A stretch of DNA of 64,000 bases from Cylicocyclus nassatus (Eukaryota > Nematoda > Chromadorea > Rhabditida > Strongylidae): NCBI GenBank assembly GCA_958299035.1, contig CATQJL010000305.1, forward strand, positions 35,601,733 through 35,665,732, read 5' to 3'. The position numbers were made by a program, and so were the translations under genes. Below the pieces are notes generated by a model. It saw nothing but the letters and a program-made list of their open reading frames with translations, searched no databases and was not told the origin of the DNA. Shown here one piece after another: positions 10,801-22,800 of the stretch (positions within the stretch are counted from its first letter, which is position 1; each line of letters opens with the position of its first letter).

Positions 10801-13800
10801 GTATATAGGTTGCTGGGCGAAAAAACTAACCAGTTTTCAAAAATGGGGTGGAGATATTTACTATTAGTTTGCTCCACCCAGCTCCACCAATGTATTGGCT
10901 TTTATCGGTCACCGGAGCAAGTGCTTTTTAGAGCCGGGATGCAAAGAAGCCCTAACATGCTGTATATTATTCGGAAGCTGAGATCATGGAGAATCGACGT
11001 AGACCGTCGACTTTTTTCTAGGTCTTCTGTGCCGAGAGATATGAGGGATTTCATGTGCTTCAAAAATTAACTGATTTTGTGTACTTACTTTCTTCTCTCC
11101 AAAATGCTACGAGGATAAATAAATAATATAAATAAACAATACCGTTTCTTTAGTAAATTTATGAGTGTACTTGTTGTTTGAGGTACTTAGCCTGCTTTTC
11201 GTAACGATTTTTATCATATTCTCAGAGTACAATACCAATCTCAGCCCAGGTGAAGGGGGTCATCGGGAGTTTGGCCTCAAAGTGAAGGGGGTAAGATCCA
11301 TCACTCCCCCTATCGCAACTATGCCCCCGCCCCATATACCCCCTCCCCTTCCCCCCCTCCCCCCCCCCATCTACCCCCCATACCTCGCCTGCCCACATTC
11401 CTTGCGGTAACCTGCATAAGCGAATGTCAATCTCAAAAAACACCTGCGTGAGAACTTCAGTGAGGTTTCGGAAGCAGAATTTCTAGGCCAATGGGTGCGC
11501 CCCGCATCTGTAGCACATACACGCACCTTCAATAAAGTTTGGAATTCTGCAAGTTTTTTTTTTGAATTTTCAGGCATACTTCAGGCCAGCAAATTCGGTT
11601 CCCGTATGCGACACAAATTTTTGCACGGAGAAAAATTGCATTCTTGAACTACAAAAGATGTTTTCGACTAACAGGGGAAGGATACTTGGATGCCGTAGCC
11701 ATTCATAATGATTTGTATACCAAAAAATGCGCTTTTGAATGCTGGTTCGTAGACTGTCTTTCATATCTGCGAAACGATAATCTGAATGGAGTTACGATTT
11801 TTTTCCATTAAAAAAATTGCGTTCCTGCGAAGGGTCAAAATCACCAATAAAACAGTTTTCTCTCCTTTCCAAATGCTGAGTATGGTCCAGATAGTCTAAA
11901 TAAATATTACTACGTCTGAAATTTTCTTCACTAGCATCAAACGGTAGGCTAGATCAAATCTGGTGATTTTTACTGTCCAAAAGTAGGCTAAATTTTCAAA
12001 GAAAAAAGTTTATAACTTTCTTCAAAAGATCGTTTCGCAGATTTCGAGCACAGATTCAGAATCTGCGTTCGAAGACGCATTTTTTGGTATACAAATCATT
12101 AGCAATGGCCGCGGCATCCAACTATCCTTCCCTTGTAAGAAGCTTACTTTCTACCTCTTACACAGTTTTTCCTGCGAAAAGAACCGCTATAGCGCTATCC
12201 AGAACGATGTCAAAAACGTGCGTAAGCACGGTAGTTTGAAAATTCGTAACTAAGGCCAGGAAAAGACTGAGAGGCTGCATTAAACAAATTCTGTTTCTGT
12301 AGTATAGTGCCCAAATTATCCATAGAAAAAGTTTCAGCCCTTGAGGAGCAGTGAGCTCGAAAAAATCTAGATCAGGCTCTCGCATTTTAAGATGCGATCC
12401 TAAAAAGCAAAAACTGGGATTTTTGAGCTCCAAATTTTGTAACTTACCAGAGAAGTTATAAAACAGCTTGAAATTCTTATGATAAAAACTAGATGGATGG
12501 CCTCGTATTACAGCAAGTTTGCAGTTAACAAGCTTCAATAGCTCCGGAGATATTTAGATCAGGCGCAGATACGACCCCCCTTTTGTCATTTTTTGCTACC
12601 ATACATAAAATCATAAGAAAATCCACAATTCATAAAATAACACCAGATTACGCATAGCAGTAGCAGGGCTCATCTAAAGTACAGATAAATCATATGGACC
12701 CGTGAAAAACATTACAAAAAGATTTAGAAATTCATGATTGTCACAGCTAGTAAAGATATTCGCTTTTGTCTAGTGTGTGAGACTTCAGGAAGGCTCCAGA
12801 AGCAAGATTTGTAAGGCAATCGGTACATTTATCATTTTTATCAAATCATACATCCTTCAAAAGTGTTTTGAGCTCTTGTATGTTTTTTGAGAATTTCTAC
12901 AGATTTTTTTATCTTTTTCATTCTGATTTCCACTTTTTTATAGATTTATTGTAAAGAACATAGCTAATTATCTGCTTTCTGATTCTCTTTTGATCTCAGA
13001 GTATCTCAGCTTAACTACCTCCTCTTACGACCCCTCCCCCCACCCTAGGTACCCTCTTTACGCCCCCCCCCCCCCCGTTGCGACAGTCGCATCACAAGCT
13101 TGAACCTGGTTGCAAATATTCTAAGTTATAATGAGTCTGGCAGAGAAATTCCTTTTTCACATTGACCTAAAATAGTGAGCCCTTGTTACTAGGTCCTACT
13201 ATACTGTTTGCAATAATCTGTTCTTTAATAAAAAGTGTGCTTTACGTTACCCAACATGATTTGGCGATTTTCAAGATCTGCGGGAAAACAAATCGGGATT
13301 CGCGTTATCTGGCAGTCCAACCAAGTAGCCCTCCAATCCCGATTAAATTCTCCCGGCAGAGACTGAGAACATGGAAAGTATTGGATATCGCAGAAACCTT
13401 CTAAACGTCATAGATGCGTGCTGACGTAATACTCCCTGTGGCGTGAAGCAGTGACTGACCGAGGGCGGAATATCGCTGCTAAACTTGTAGCTTCATTCTC
13501 TAGCATTTCCGGAATCTCTCATCATTGATGGCACCAGATGTAAGCTGTTACGTCTCCGCCATAACAAGTCTCAGAGAAAGTATCAGAATGAGATATCAGT
13601 AACACGATGCATTTAGGCGCACAACACGAGCTTGTCGTTTGTAAATTTTTCATGGACCTTCCTGGACTATTTCTTGTATTCTACAGGTCTTGAAAGAGCT
13701 GGACGATAACGCGCCGGAAGTACGTGCTGCAGCTGTTCATGTCCTTGGATGTCTTGTCAAAATCGCTCGGAAACCAACGAACATGCATCAACAGTGAGTG

Positions 13801-16800
13801 GTCCTCTTTTGATGTCTGTTACTTGTTTATGATTTGTTGCATGAAGATTGCAAGGAATCTGCGATGATCTGTGCAACAAATGTACAAAAGACGAACCTGT
13901 TCTTGTGCGAGAAGAGCTTTTGGTAGCTTTGCAGGTGAGAGGAGACATTTTATCAGTAACTAGCTGACTTACCCGGGTCCGCCCGGCTCTGTCAGAAACG
14001 ATAAAGGTTCCATTCCTATCCCTGTAAAGCCTTTCCCTGTGCCCATCTACATGCAATTCCCTATTTTTAGTAATCAGATGCTCACCTACCTCCCTCACCA
14101 GCCCCCAGCCCGTAGCTCAAACTTCGCAAAAAAATCAATAAAATTGATAAAAGTAAGGATAATTCTAAAAATTGATGGCGTTATTATTCGGCTATGCGGG
14201 TCCCAAAATGTTATTATGATGGATCTTGCTCAAAATCAGTTTATGGGGGTTATTCGAGGCTGATGACGAATATCGTAGTCATTTCGCGCGATAGCGCCAT
14301 TTTCTAGATTTACGGTGGGTACACGTAAGAAGCTAAAATCACGGATTTCGCGGAAGCGTTGCCTAGGGGGCTAATTGACATTCTGATTACGAATATCATA
14401 CTCCGGCATTTTGGGGCGTTTTCACCGAGTTATGATAGGTAAACTGCAGAGGGGCAAAATCTCAGTTTTGGTTGAAACTCAAGAGAAATTCGACTTTCTG
14501 ACCACGATTAAAACACTCTCCTTGCGTTTTGAGACCTTTTCGCAGAGTTACAGTAGGTATGATCGTCTCCACGATTCGTGTAGAGGTGTATTGCAGACTT
14601 TGCCTGATAAAACAGGTAAACTTGTTAAACCTCCACGTCATAGCATTGTTTTCTGTACTCTTTCGCTATTGAGTTGGCAAAACCCGCCTCTACACGAGTC
14701 GTGGAGCGATGATACATGGCAGCGGGTAAAAATCATGAACCTGTCTGAAAGCTTGGCAAGAAATTACCCAAAGTGCTGTTTCAAGAATATCCTGCTCAAT
14801 CCCCACGGTAAAGGCAATTCGTGTGGTGTAGAAGGTTTCCCACGACATAAATGCTTTCCTTATAGGACCACTGCCGCGCGCGATACATCCCTCGGCGGCT
14901 ATTGCCTAAGCAAAGAACATGGGGAGGAGGGGGGGGGGAGATTTGCCGCGTGCGTTACAGGTTGGGACAGGTTATCAGGATGGCGCTGGAAACCGCTTTG
15001 CAAAACGACCGTTTCCCCATTTCGTGAATATCTGGGATCTAAATTGGCCCGAAAGCGAAAACATGTCCATTCATCTGCAACTCACCGTATGCTTAACAGC
15101 GAGCAAGCATCATATTCATAAGCAGTATACTTGTGAACCGTTCAGGTAAGGTTTTGAGCAAATCTGGAACTTCGACCCATCTACACCCACCGTAAGCCAA
15201 GAAAATGCACTATCCTGCGAAATCAGCATGATATTCATGTTCAGCGCGCTAAATGATCACCCTAGACGGGGTAGGGGAACGAAAGCCGCCAGTTTGGACC
15301 GCCACCGCGGACGGCTGGTCTTGGAACGACATGCAACAACACTGCAAAAGGACCAGTTGGCCGCGAAAGACGTCGCAAACTGGTGGCTTTCGTTCCCTAC
15401 CCCCCCCCCCCCCCAGATGAAGTTCAAAGCAAAGCTATGTTTTCAACCCCATACTATAACTCTATGAAAAGGTCCCAATATGCAGAGAGAGTATGAAATT
15501 CGTAATCAGCATGTCGAATAAGTTCTCTGGACCGAACTCCAGCCGAATTCATGATTTTGACTTTCTACCGTACACCTATCTCAACCACACGGAGACATCC
15601 TGCGGAGAAAGTGTGATATCTATAATCAGCTTGTAGGATAACCCTTGTAGACGAAGTTTGAACAACTCTAGACCAAAAAAAATTTTGGGGCCCAGATAGC
15701 CAAATAGCGCCAAACTAATATTGTACTCGTAATCAGCATGCTCGATTACCCTCCTGTGCCATCCCAGCCCCGTAGGTGAACTCTGCAAAAAATCGATAAA
15801 AATCGATAAAATCGATATCGATCGATGACGAAAAGTAACCTATGATACCCGCCCCGCCCCGAAGGGTATGTGTGCCAAGTTTGGTCCGGATCTTTTCGGA
15901 AATGGAATTTTCTATTTCGGAGCATACGTACACACAAACAGACAGACATCTATATACAGACATACAGAAAAATAGACATTCAGCTTTATATATAGCTTTA
16001 TATATAAGTGGGTGGGAGCAGATACATTGATATCTGCCATTGTTTAACAAAGAATCTCAAGGAAGAGATAATTATTCATCGACCTTTCGCGTTCAAGAGT
16101 AGTAGTAGAAATAAGGCACCATGCTCTCAAGAAAAGAAGCTACTACCAAGGAATTTCTGCAGAGCATCTTTGCTGTTCCTCTCGCAGATACTGTGTCCAG
16201 ATACCACAGCTCTAAAACAAGGAAGCTACCTCCGTGTCACCTGTTTAGTATAGCTTATTATCCCAAAACTCAGATTGATTTTAGGAAAAATGCCATGCTA
16301 TAGAAGTCAGATTGTGTCCTCGCAGCAGAAAGAATCAGATATAGATAAAAACGAAGCAGCACTTTCTTCGATGATGTCTTGCCAGTAAACGGACTCATCC
16401 TTAGTATAATATACACTCGATCCTTTCAAGCGCGACGGCAGAGTTTTCTGCGTCCCTCCTATCCTTAACCCCATGAACGTAGGAGGGTCCACTTGCTGAA
16501 GGATTCCAGAAAAAGGAATGGGAAAATATAACGGCGCTCAGTGATGGCGAGAGGAGAGGCCAGAAGCCATTATGTCAGCGAGGGATCTGCTTGCACTATG
16601 GGTCCCGGGCGGAGCGAACATTTTTCAACATTGAGCTAAGCGGCTAGCATTTGGCACAGGGGTGTATGTGTGAAGGCTGATCACAAAAACATTTCATTTC
16701 AGAATTACCAATAAACTATATGCGGTATGTAATCAGTCATTATTCTGGGGAGAGATTGTTGTCGTGTTTCTGTCACAGCGGGTCGCCGATGGGGTACGAA

Positions 16801-19800
16801 GAAAGTTATTGATCGTTTGAGTCATTCTGCACTGTCGTGCACATATGCAAGCAGTATCTTATTACTTAATGGAGCTCACGGCTTTTATTTGACTCTTCAT
16901 GTGACATTTCTTCACAAAAAGTTAACTTTCTGCGGATTAGAGCCTTCCGCACAAGTATCAGCAAAATACCCACTAACGCTACCTTACAGTACGACTATGC
17001 TAAAAATTTGACTTCCCCAGCGAAATATGAGCATTCAATTAATTTCGGTCGGGATGGGCGGCAAAAATCGAAGTTCTCTGAAGTGGGGCCTCAATTTAAA
17101 AGTTTCATTCTCTTTTCCGCTCAAATCCCATAACCACGAAAAACTCACCTTGGGATACTGGTGACAATTTAATTTTGTTTTTCAAGCGATAAACTAAGCA
17201 TTCAACCAAATTTTTCGAGGGTGCTAAAGTTCGTGATCAAATTCAAGGTTTTATGCAATGGAGCCTCATCAAGTAACTTTCCATCCCCTTTTCGCTAAAA
17301 GGTCAGAGAAATACGCAAAAAACCGTTTTTGAATATTGCTGAACACTTCTGGGCAAACTGAGTCTTCAGTCAGGTTTTGAGGGGAGATAGGGTTGCATTC
17401 AACTGATTTTGGTCACGAGGGCCGGCGGAAAATGATATTTGTGGAGTGAAGTTTCGTTTTTGAAGAATTCATCTTTCTTTTTCCTGAATGGTCAGTGAAT
17501 TTCCAAAAAAGCTCATTTTTTCGAATATTGCTGAACATTCCTGGCCGCAAACTGAGACTTCGGCCAGGTTCTGAGGGGAGATAGGGTTGCAGTCAACTGA
17601 TTGTCCCGAAGGCCTGCTGTTATTCGTGGATTGGAGTTTCGCTTTGAAAGACTTCACCTTTTTCGCTGAATGGTCAGCGAAATTCAAAAAAGCTCATTTT
17701 TTCGAATATTGCTGAACATTCCTGTCCACAAATTGAGCCTTCCGCCAGGTTTTAAGGGGAGATAGGAGTGCATACAGGCCATTTTGGTCCCGAAGGCATG
17801 CGGAAAATGATGTTTGTGGATTGGATTTTTGTTTTGAAAGATTTCACCTTTTTTGCTGAATGGTCAGCGTAACTCAAAAAAGCTTATTTTTTCGACTATT
17901 CCTGGACCTTCCTAGGCGCAAACTGAGCCTTCAGTCAGGTTCTAAGGGGAGATATGGTTGCAGTCAACTGATTTTGGTCCCGAAGGCCTGCTGTTATTCG
18001 TGGAGTGTAGTTTTGTTTCCAAAGGTTTCATCCCTTTTTTGCAGAATGGTCAGGAGAACTCCAAAAATGCTCATTTTTTCTTATATTGCTGAACATTCCT
18101 GGCCGCAAACTGAGCCTTCGGCCAGGTTTTGAGGGGAGATAGGGTTGCAGTCAACTGATCTTGGTCCCGAAAGCCTGCTGTTATTCGTGGAGTGTAGTTT
18201 CGTTTCCAAAGGTTTCATCCCTTTTTTGCTGAATGGTCAGGAAAACTCCAAAAATGCTCATTTTTTCTAATATTGCTGAAAATTCCTGGCCGCAAACTGA
18301 GCCTTCGGCCAGGTTTTGAGGGGAGATAGGGTTGCAGTCAACTGATCTTGGTCCCGAAAGCGTGCTGTTATTCGTGGATTGCAGTTTCGTTTTGAAAATT
18401 TCATTTTTTTGCTGAATGGTCAGGAAAATTCCAAAAAGGCTTATTTTTTCGAATATTCCTGGACCTTCCTTGTGGCGAACTGAGCCTTCAGTCAGGTTCT
18501 GAGGGGAGATAGGAGTGCATAGAGGCGATTTTGGTCCCGAAGGCCTGCGGAAAATGATGTTTGTGGATTGGATTTTCGTTTTGAAAGATTTCACCTTTTT
18601 TTGCTGAATGGTCAGCGAAACTCAAAAAAGCTCATTTTTTCGACTATTCCTGGACCCTCCTAGGCGCAAACTGAGCCTTCAGTCAGGTTCTAAGGGGAGA
18701 TATGGTTGCAGTCAACTGATTTTGGTCCCGAAGGCCTGCTGTTATTCGTGGAGTGTAGTTTTGTTTCCAAAGGTTTCATCCCTTTTTTGCAGAATGGTCA
18801 GGAGAACTCCAAAAATGCTCATTTTTTCTAATATTGCTGAGCATTCCTGGCCGCAAACTGAGCCTTCGGCCAGGTTTTGAGGGGAGATAGGAGTACATTC
18901 AAGCGATTTTGGACCCGAAGGAAATTGACATTTGTGGATTGGAGTTTCGTTTTGAAAATTTCATGTTTTTTTGCTGAATGGCCAGGAAAATTCCAAAAAA
19001 GCTTATTTTTTCGAATATTCCTGGACCTTCCTTGCGGCGAACTGAGCCTTCAGTCAGATTTTGAGGGGAGATAGGAGTGCATTCAAGCGATTTTGGTCCC
19101 GAAGGCCGGCGGAAAATTTAATTTGTGGAGTGTAGTTTCGTTTCCGAAGGTTTCATCCTTTTTTTGCTGAATGGTCAGGAAAACTCCAAAAATGCTCATT
19201 TTTTCTAATATTGCTGAACATTCCTGGCCGCAAACTGAGCCTTCGGCCAGGTTTTGATTTGAGATAGGAGTGCATTCAAGCGATTTTGGTCCCGAAAGCC
19301 GGCGGAAAATTTTATTCGTGGAGTGTAGTTTTGTTTCCAAAGGTTTCATCCTTTTTTTGCTGAATGGTCAGGAAAACTCCAAAAATGCTCATTTTTTCTA
19401 ATATTGCTGAACATTCCTGGCCGCAAAGTGAGCCTTCATTCAGGTTCTGAGGGGAGATAGGGTTGCAGTTAACTGATTTTGGTCCCGAAAGCCTGCTGTT
19501 ATTCGTGGACTGCAGTTTCGTTTTGAAAATTTCATTTTTTTGCTGAATGGTCCGGAAAATTCCAAAATAGCTCATTTTTTCTAATATTGCTGAACATTCC
19601 TGGCCGCAAACTGTGCCTTCGGCCAGGTTCTGAGGGGAGATAGGAGTGCATACAGGCGATTTTGGTCCCGAAGGCCTGCGGAAAATTTTATTCGTGGGGT
19701 GTAGTTTCGTTTCGAAAGGTTTCATCCCTTTTTTGCTGAATGGTCAGGAAAATTCCAAAAAAGCTTATTTTTTCGAATATTCCTGGACCTTCCTTGCGGC

Positions 19801-22800
19801 GAACTGAGCCTTCGGCCAGGTTTTGAGGGGAGATAGGAGCATTTAAGCGATTTTGGTCCCGAAGGCCGGCGGAAACTGATATTTGTCAATTGGAGTTTCG
19901 TTTTGAAAATTTCAGGTTTTTTTGCTGAATGGCCAGGAAAATTCCAAAAAAGCTTATTTTTTCTAATATTGCTGAACATTCCTGGCCGCAAACTGAGCCT
20001 TCAGTCAGGTTCTGAGGGGAGATAGGGTTGCAGTTGACTGATTTTGGTCCCGAAAGCCTGCTGTTATTCGTGGACTGGAGTTTCGTTTTGAAAATTTCAT
20101 TTTTTTGCTGAATGGTCCGGAAAATTCCAAAATAGCTCATTTTTTCTAATATTGCTGAACATTCCTGGCCGCAAACTGAGCCTTCGGCCAGGTTCTGAGG
20201 GGAGATAGGAGTGCATACAGGCGATTTTGGTCCCGAAGGCCTGCGGAAAATTTTATTCGTGGAGTGTAGTTTCGTTTCGAAAGGTTTCATCCCTTTTTTG
20301 CTGAATGGTCAGGAAAATTCCAAAAAAGCTTATTTTTTCGAATATTCCTGGACCTTCCTTGCGGCGAACTGAGCCTTCGGCCAGGTTCTGAGGGGAGATA
20401 GGAGTGCATACAGGCGATTTTGGTCCCGAAGGCCTGCGGAAAATGATGTTTGTGGATTAGATTTTCGTTTTGAAAGATTTCAACTTTTTTTTTTGCTGAA
20501 TGGTCAGCGAAACTCAAAAGAGCTCATTTTTCGACTATTCCTGGACCTTCCTAGATGCAAACTGAGCCTTCGGCCAGGTTTTGAGGGGAGATAATAGTGC
20601 ATTCAAGCGATTTTGGTCCCGAAGGGCGGAAAATTTTATTCGTGGAGTGTAGTTTTGTTTCTAAAGGTTTCATCCCTTTTTTGCTGAATGGTCAGGAAAA
20701 CTCCGAAAATGTGCTGAACATTCCTGGCCGCAAACTGAGCCTTCAGTCAGGTTCTGAGGGGAGATAGGAGTGCATTCAGGCGATGTTGGTCCCGAACGCC
20801 AGCGTAAAATGATAATTGTGGATTGTAGTTTCGTTTTGAAAATTTCATTTTTTTGCTGACGAATCAGAGAAATTCCAAAAGCTCATTTTTTCGAATATTG
20901 CTGAACATTCCTGGCCGCAAACTGAGCCTTCAGTTAGGTTTTCACGGGAGATAGGAGTGCATTCAATCGATTTTGGTCCCGAAGGCCGGCGGAAAATGAT
21001 ATTTGTGGAATGAAGTTTCGCTTTGAAAAATTTCATCTTTTCTTTTGCCGAATGGTCAGCGAAATTCAAGAAAAGCTTTTTTTCGAATATTTCTGAACCT
21101 TCCTAGCGGCGGGCTGAGCCTTCAGTCGGGTTTTGAGGGGAATGTGAGTTCGCGAGCATTCAGAATTGATTTTGGTTCCAAGGCCGGTGAAAAACGATGT
21201 TGTGGAGTGGACTTTCGTTGAAAGGTTTCATCCCTTTTTTCCTGAATGGTCAGGGAAATTCCTAAAAAGCTCATTTCTTCGAATATCCTGAACCTTTTTA
21301 GCGGCAAAGTGAGCCTTTCGTCAGGTTTTGTGGGGAGTTACAGTTCGCGAGCATTCAAAATTGATTTTGGCTCCAATGCAACGATATTTGTGGAGTAGAG
21401 TTTGGTTTCATTTCAGTAAATGTGCTTTGTACGCAAGCATTGAGCGAATTTTGCTGTCGTGGGAGGAGATCGCTGAGGGGCTTTAGAATTCTAGGTTTGA
21501 AAATTGGGCCGAAAGATACTTTTGACTTTTTCTACTTTGAGAGCATCCTACTTTTGACTCTAGAAGAGCAAAGAGCAAAGCCAATTTGGTCTCGCTTTCA
21601 AATCAAGGAATTTATGCGTCAAGACACTTTTAAGTTCTTGAGCTCCACAGATAATATCAAAAAAAAATTTGCCGAAAGATGCTTTTGAGGTTGCCTATCT
21701 CATAGTAAACCTGCTTTTGCCTTTGAAAGAGAAAAGAGCAGGGCAAATTTGGTCTTACTGGCAGGGAAGACCGAGCAATTTCTGCAACAGGACACTTTTT
21801 TTTTAAACAATTTTTAGCCTCAAGATACTCTAAGAACATTCTACTTTTGACTCTAAAAGAAAAAAGAATAGGGGCAAACTTGGTCGCTGGCAGATCTAGG
21901 AATTTAAAGCTACTTTTTCTAGGAGTTCCTAAGCTTCACAGAAATTCAAAAGACTTTGCCGAAATATACTTTCGAGGTTGACTATTCTAGAAATCTGCTT
22001 TGCTTATAAAAGAGAAAATAAGGGCGAATTTGGTCTTGCTGGCAGAGAAGAGCAGAAAATTTATCTAACAGGACAATTTTTCTCAGAGTAATTCTTGGGC
22101 TTAAGAGACTTTGCCGAGAAATATTTTTGAGATTTAATACCCTAAGAACCTCCTTCTTTTGCCTCCAAAAGGAAAGCAGGGCCCTGCTAGCAGAATTGAC
22201 CAAGGACTTTATGCGACAGGATACTTTTTCTAAAAACTCCTACGCTTCACAGATAAATAAAAAAACTTTCACTGAATGATATTCTTGACATTTTCTACTC
22301 CGAAAACATCCTACTTTTGCCTGCAAGACAAAAACTGGGAAAAACTTGATTTTGCTGGCAGCAGATACCGGGAACTTCACGCAGGAGGACACTTTTTAAA
22401 ACATTCTGTGTTCCGCATTTGAAATTATAAGAATTTGGCGCGAGTTTTTTGGGGTTCTTCCACTTAAGTAACACCCTACTTCTGCCTCCAAAGAGAAAAG
22501 AGCAGAGCGAATTTGGTCTTGCTGGCAGAAAGACCAGGGACTTTATGCGACACTTTTTCTAAGAATCTACGCATGAGAGATAAATTTTGAAAAACTTCGT
22601 TGAAAGATACTTTTGACAATCTATAATCTTATAACGTCCTGCTTTTGTCTCCAAAAAGGAAAAGAGCCAGGCAAACTTGGTCAACTTGGCAGAAAATACC
22701 AGGGACTTAGTTCGAAGGGAAACTTTTTTAGCATTTGGCTTTAAAAAACCTTGCTGAGAGATACTTTTGAGATTTTCTGTTTTACGAACGTCTTACCTTT

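Larger units (their letters stand above)
7745..13108 (-). mobile_element. hAT-like DNA transposon, 5.4 kb, with 8-bp target duplication
   Basis: GTTGCAAA at 7737-7744 and 13109-13116 flanks ends CAGGGTCAAGCGTATTGATGC and, inverted, CAGGTTCAAGCTTGTGATGC. In the second raptor copy the flanks are joined as CAGTTGCAAATATTC (46287-46301), the empty site. It contains G and C homopolymer tracts, internal repeats and a decayed transposase on the - strand. Another left end of this family is at 35986. Confidence 0.8.
13961..16005 (-). mobile_element. reversed Helitron-like element in a raptor intron
   Basis: CTAGCTGACTTACCCGGG at 13961 is the reverse complement of the family's 3' end (GGGTAAGTCAGCTAG). 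Near 15940-16005 the reversed 5' end reads CATTCAGCTTTATATATAG, preceded by the reversed GGAATTTTCTATTTCGG block. The middle is made of diverged ~119-bp-family units and two MITEs. The second raptor copy lacks it: TTTTATCAGTAA continues directly to TATCCAGTCCACC. Confidence 0.6.

Noticed and set aside
14411..15121. 236-aa + strand frame
   Set aside because: It runs through a TA-flanked MITE and diverged Helitron-family units. Composition is not protein-like and no motif is seen.
17469..21307. Series of - strand and + strand open frames of 60-137 aa with repeated PISPQNLAEGSVCGQECSA text
   Set aside because: They follow the ~188-bp satellite monomer on both strands. Frames stay open only because some monomers are multiples of three; no start context, splicing or independent conservation.
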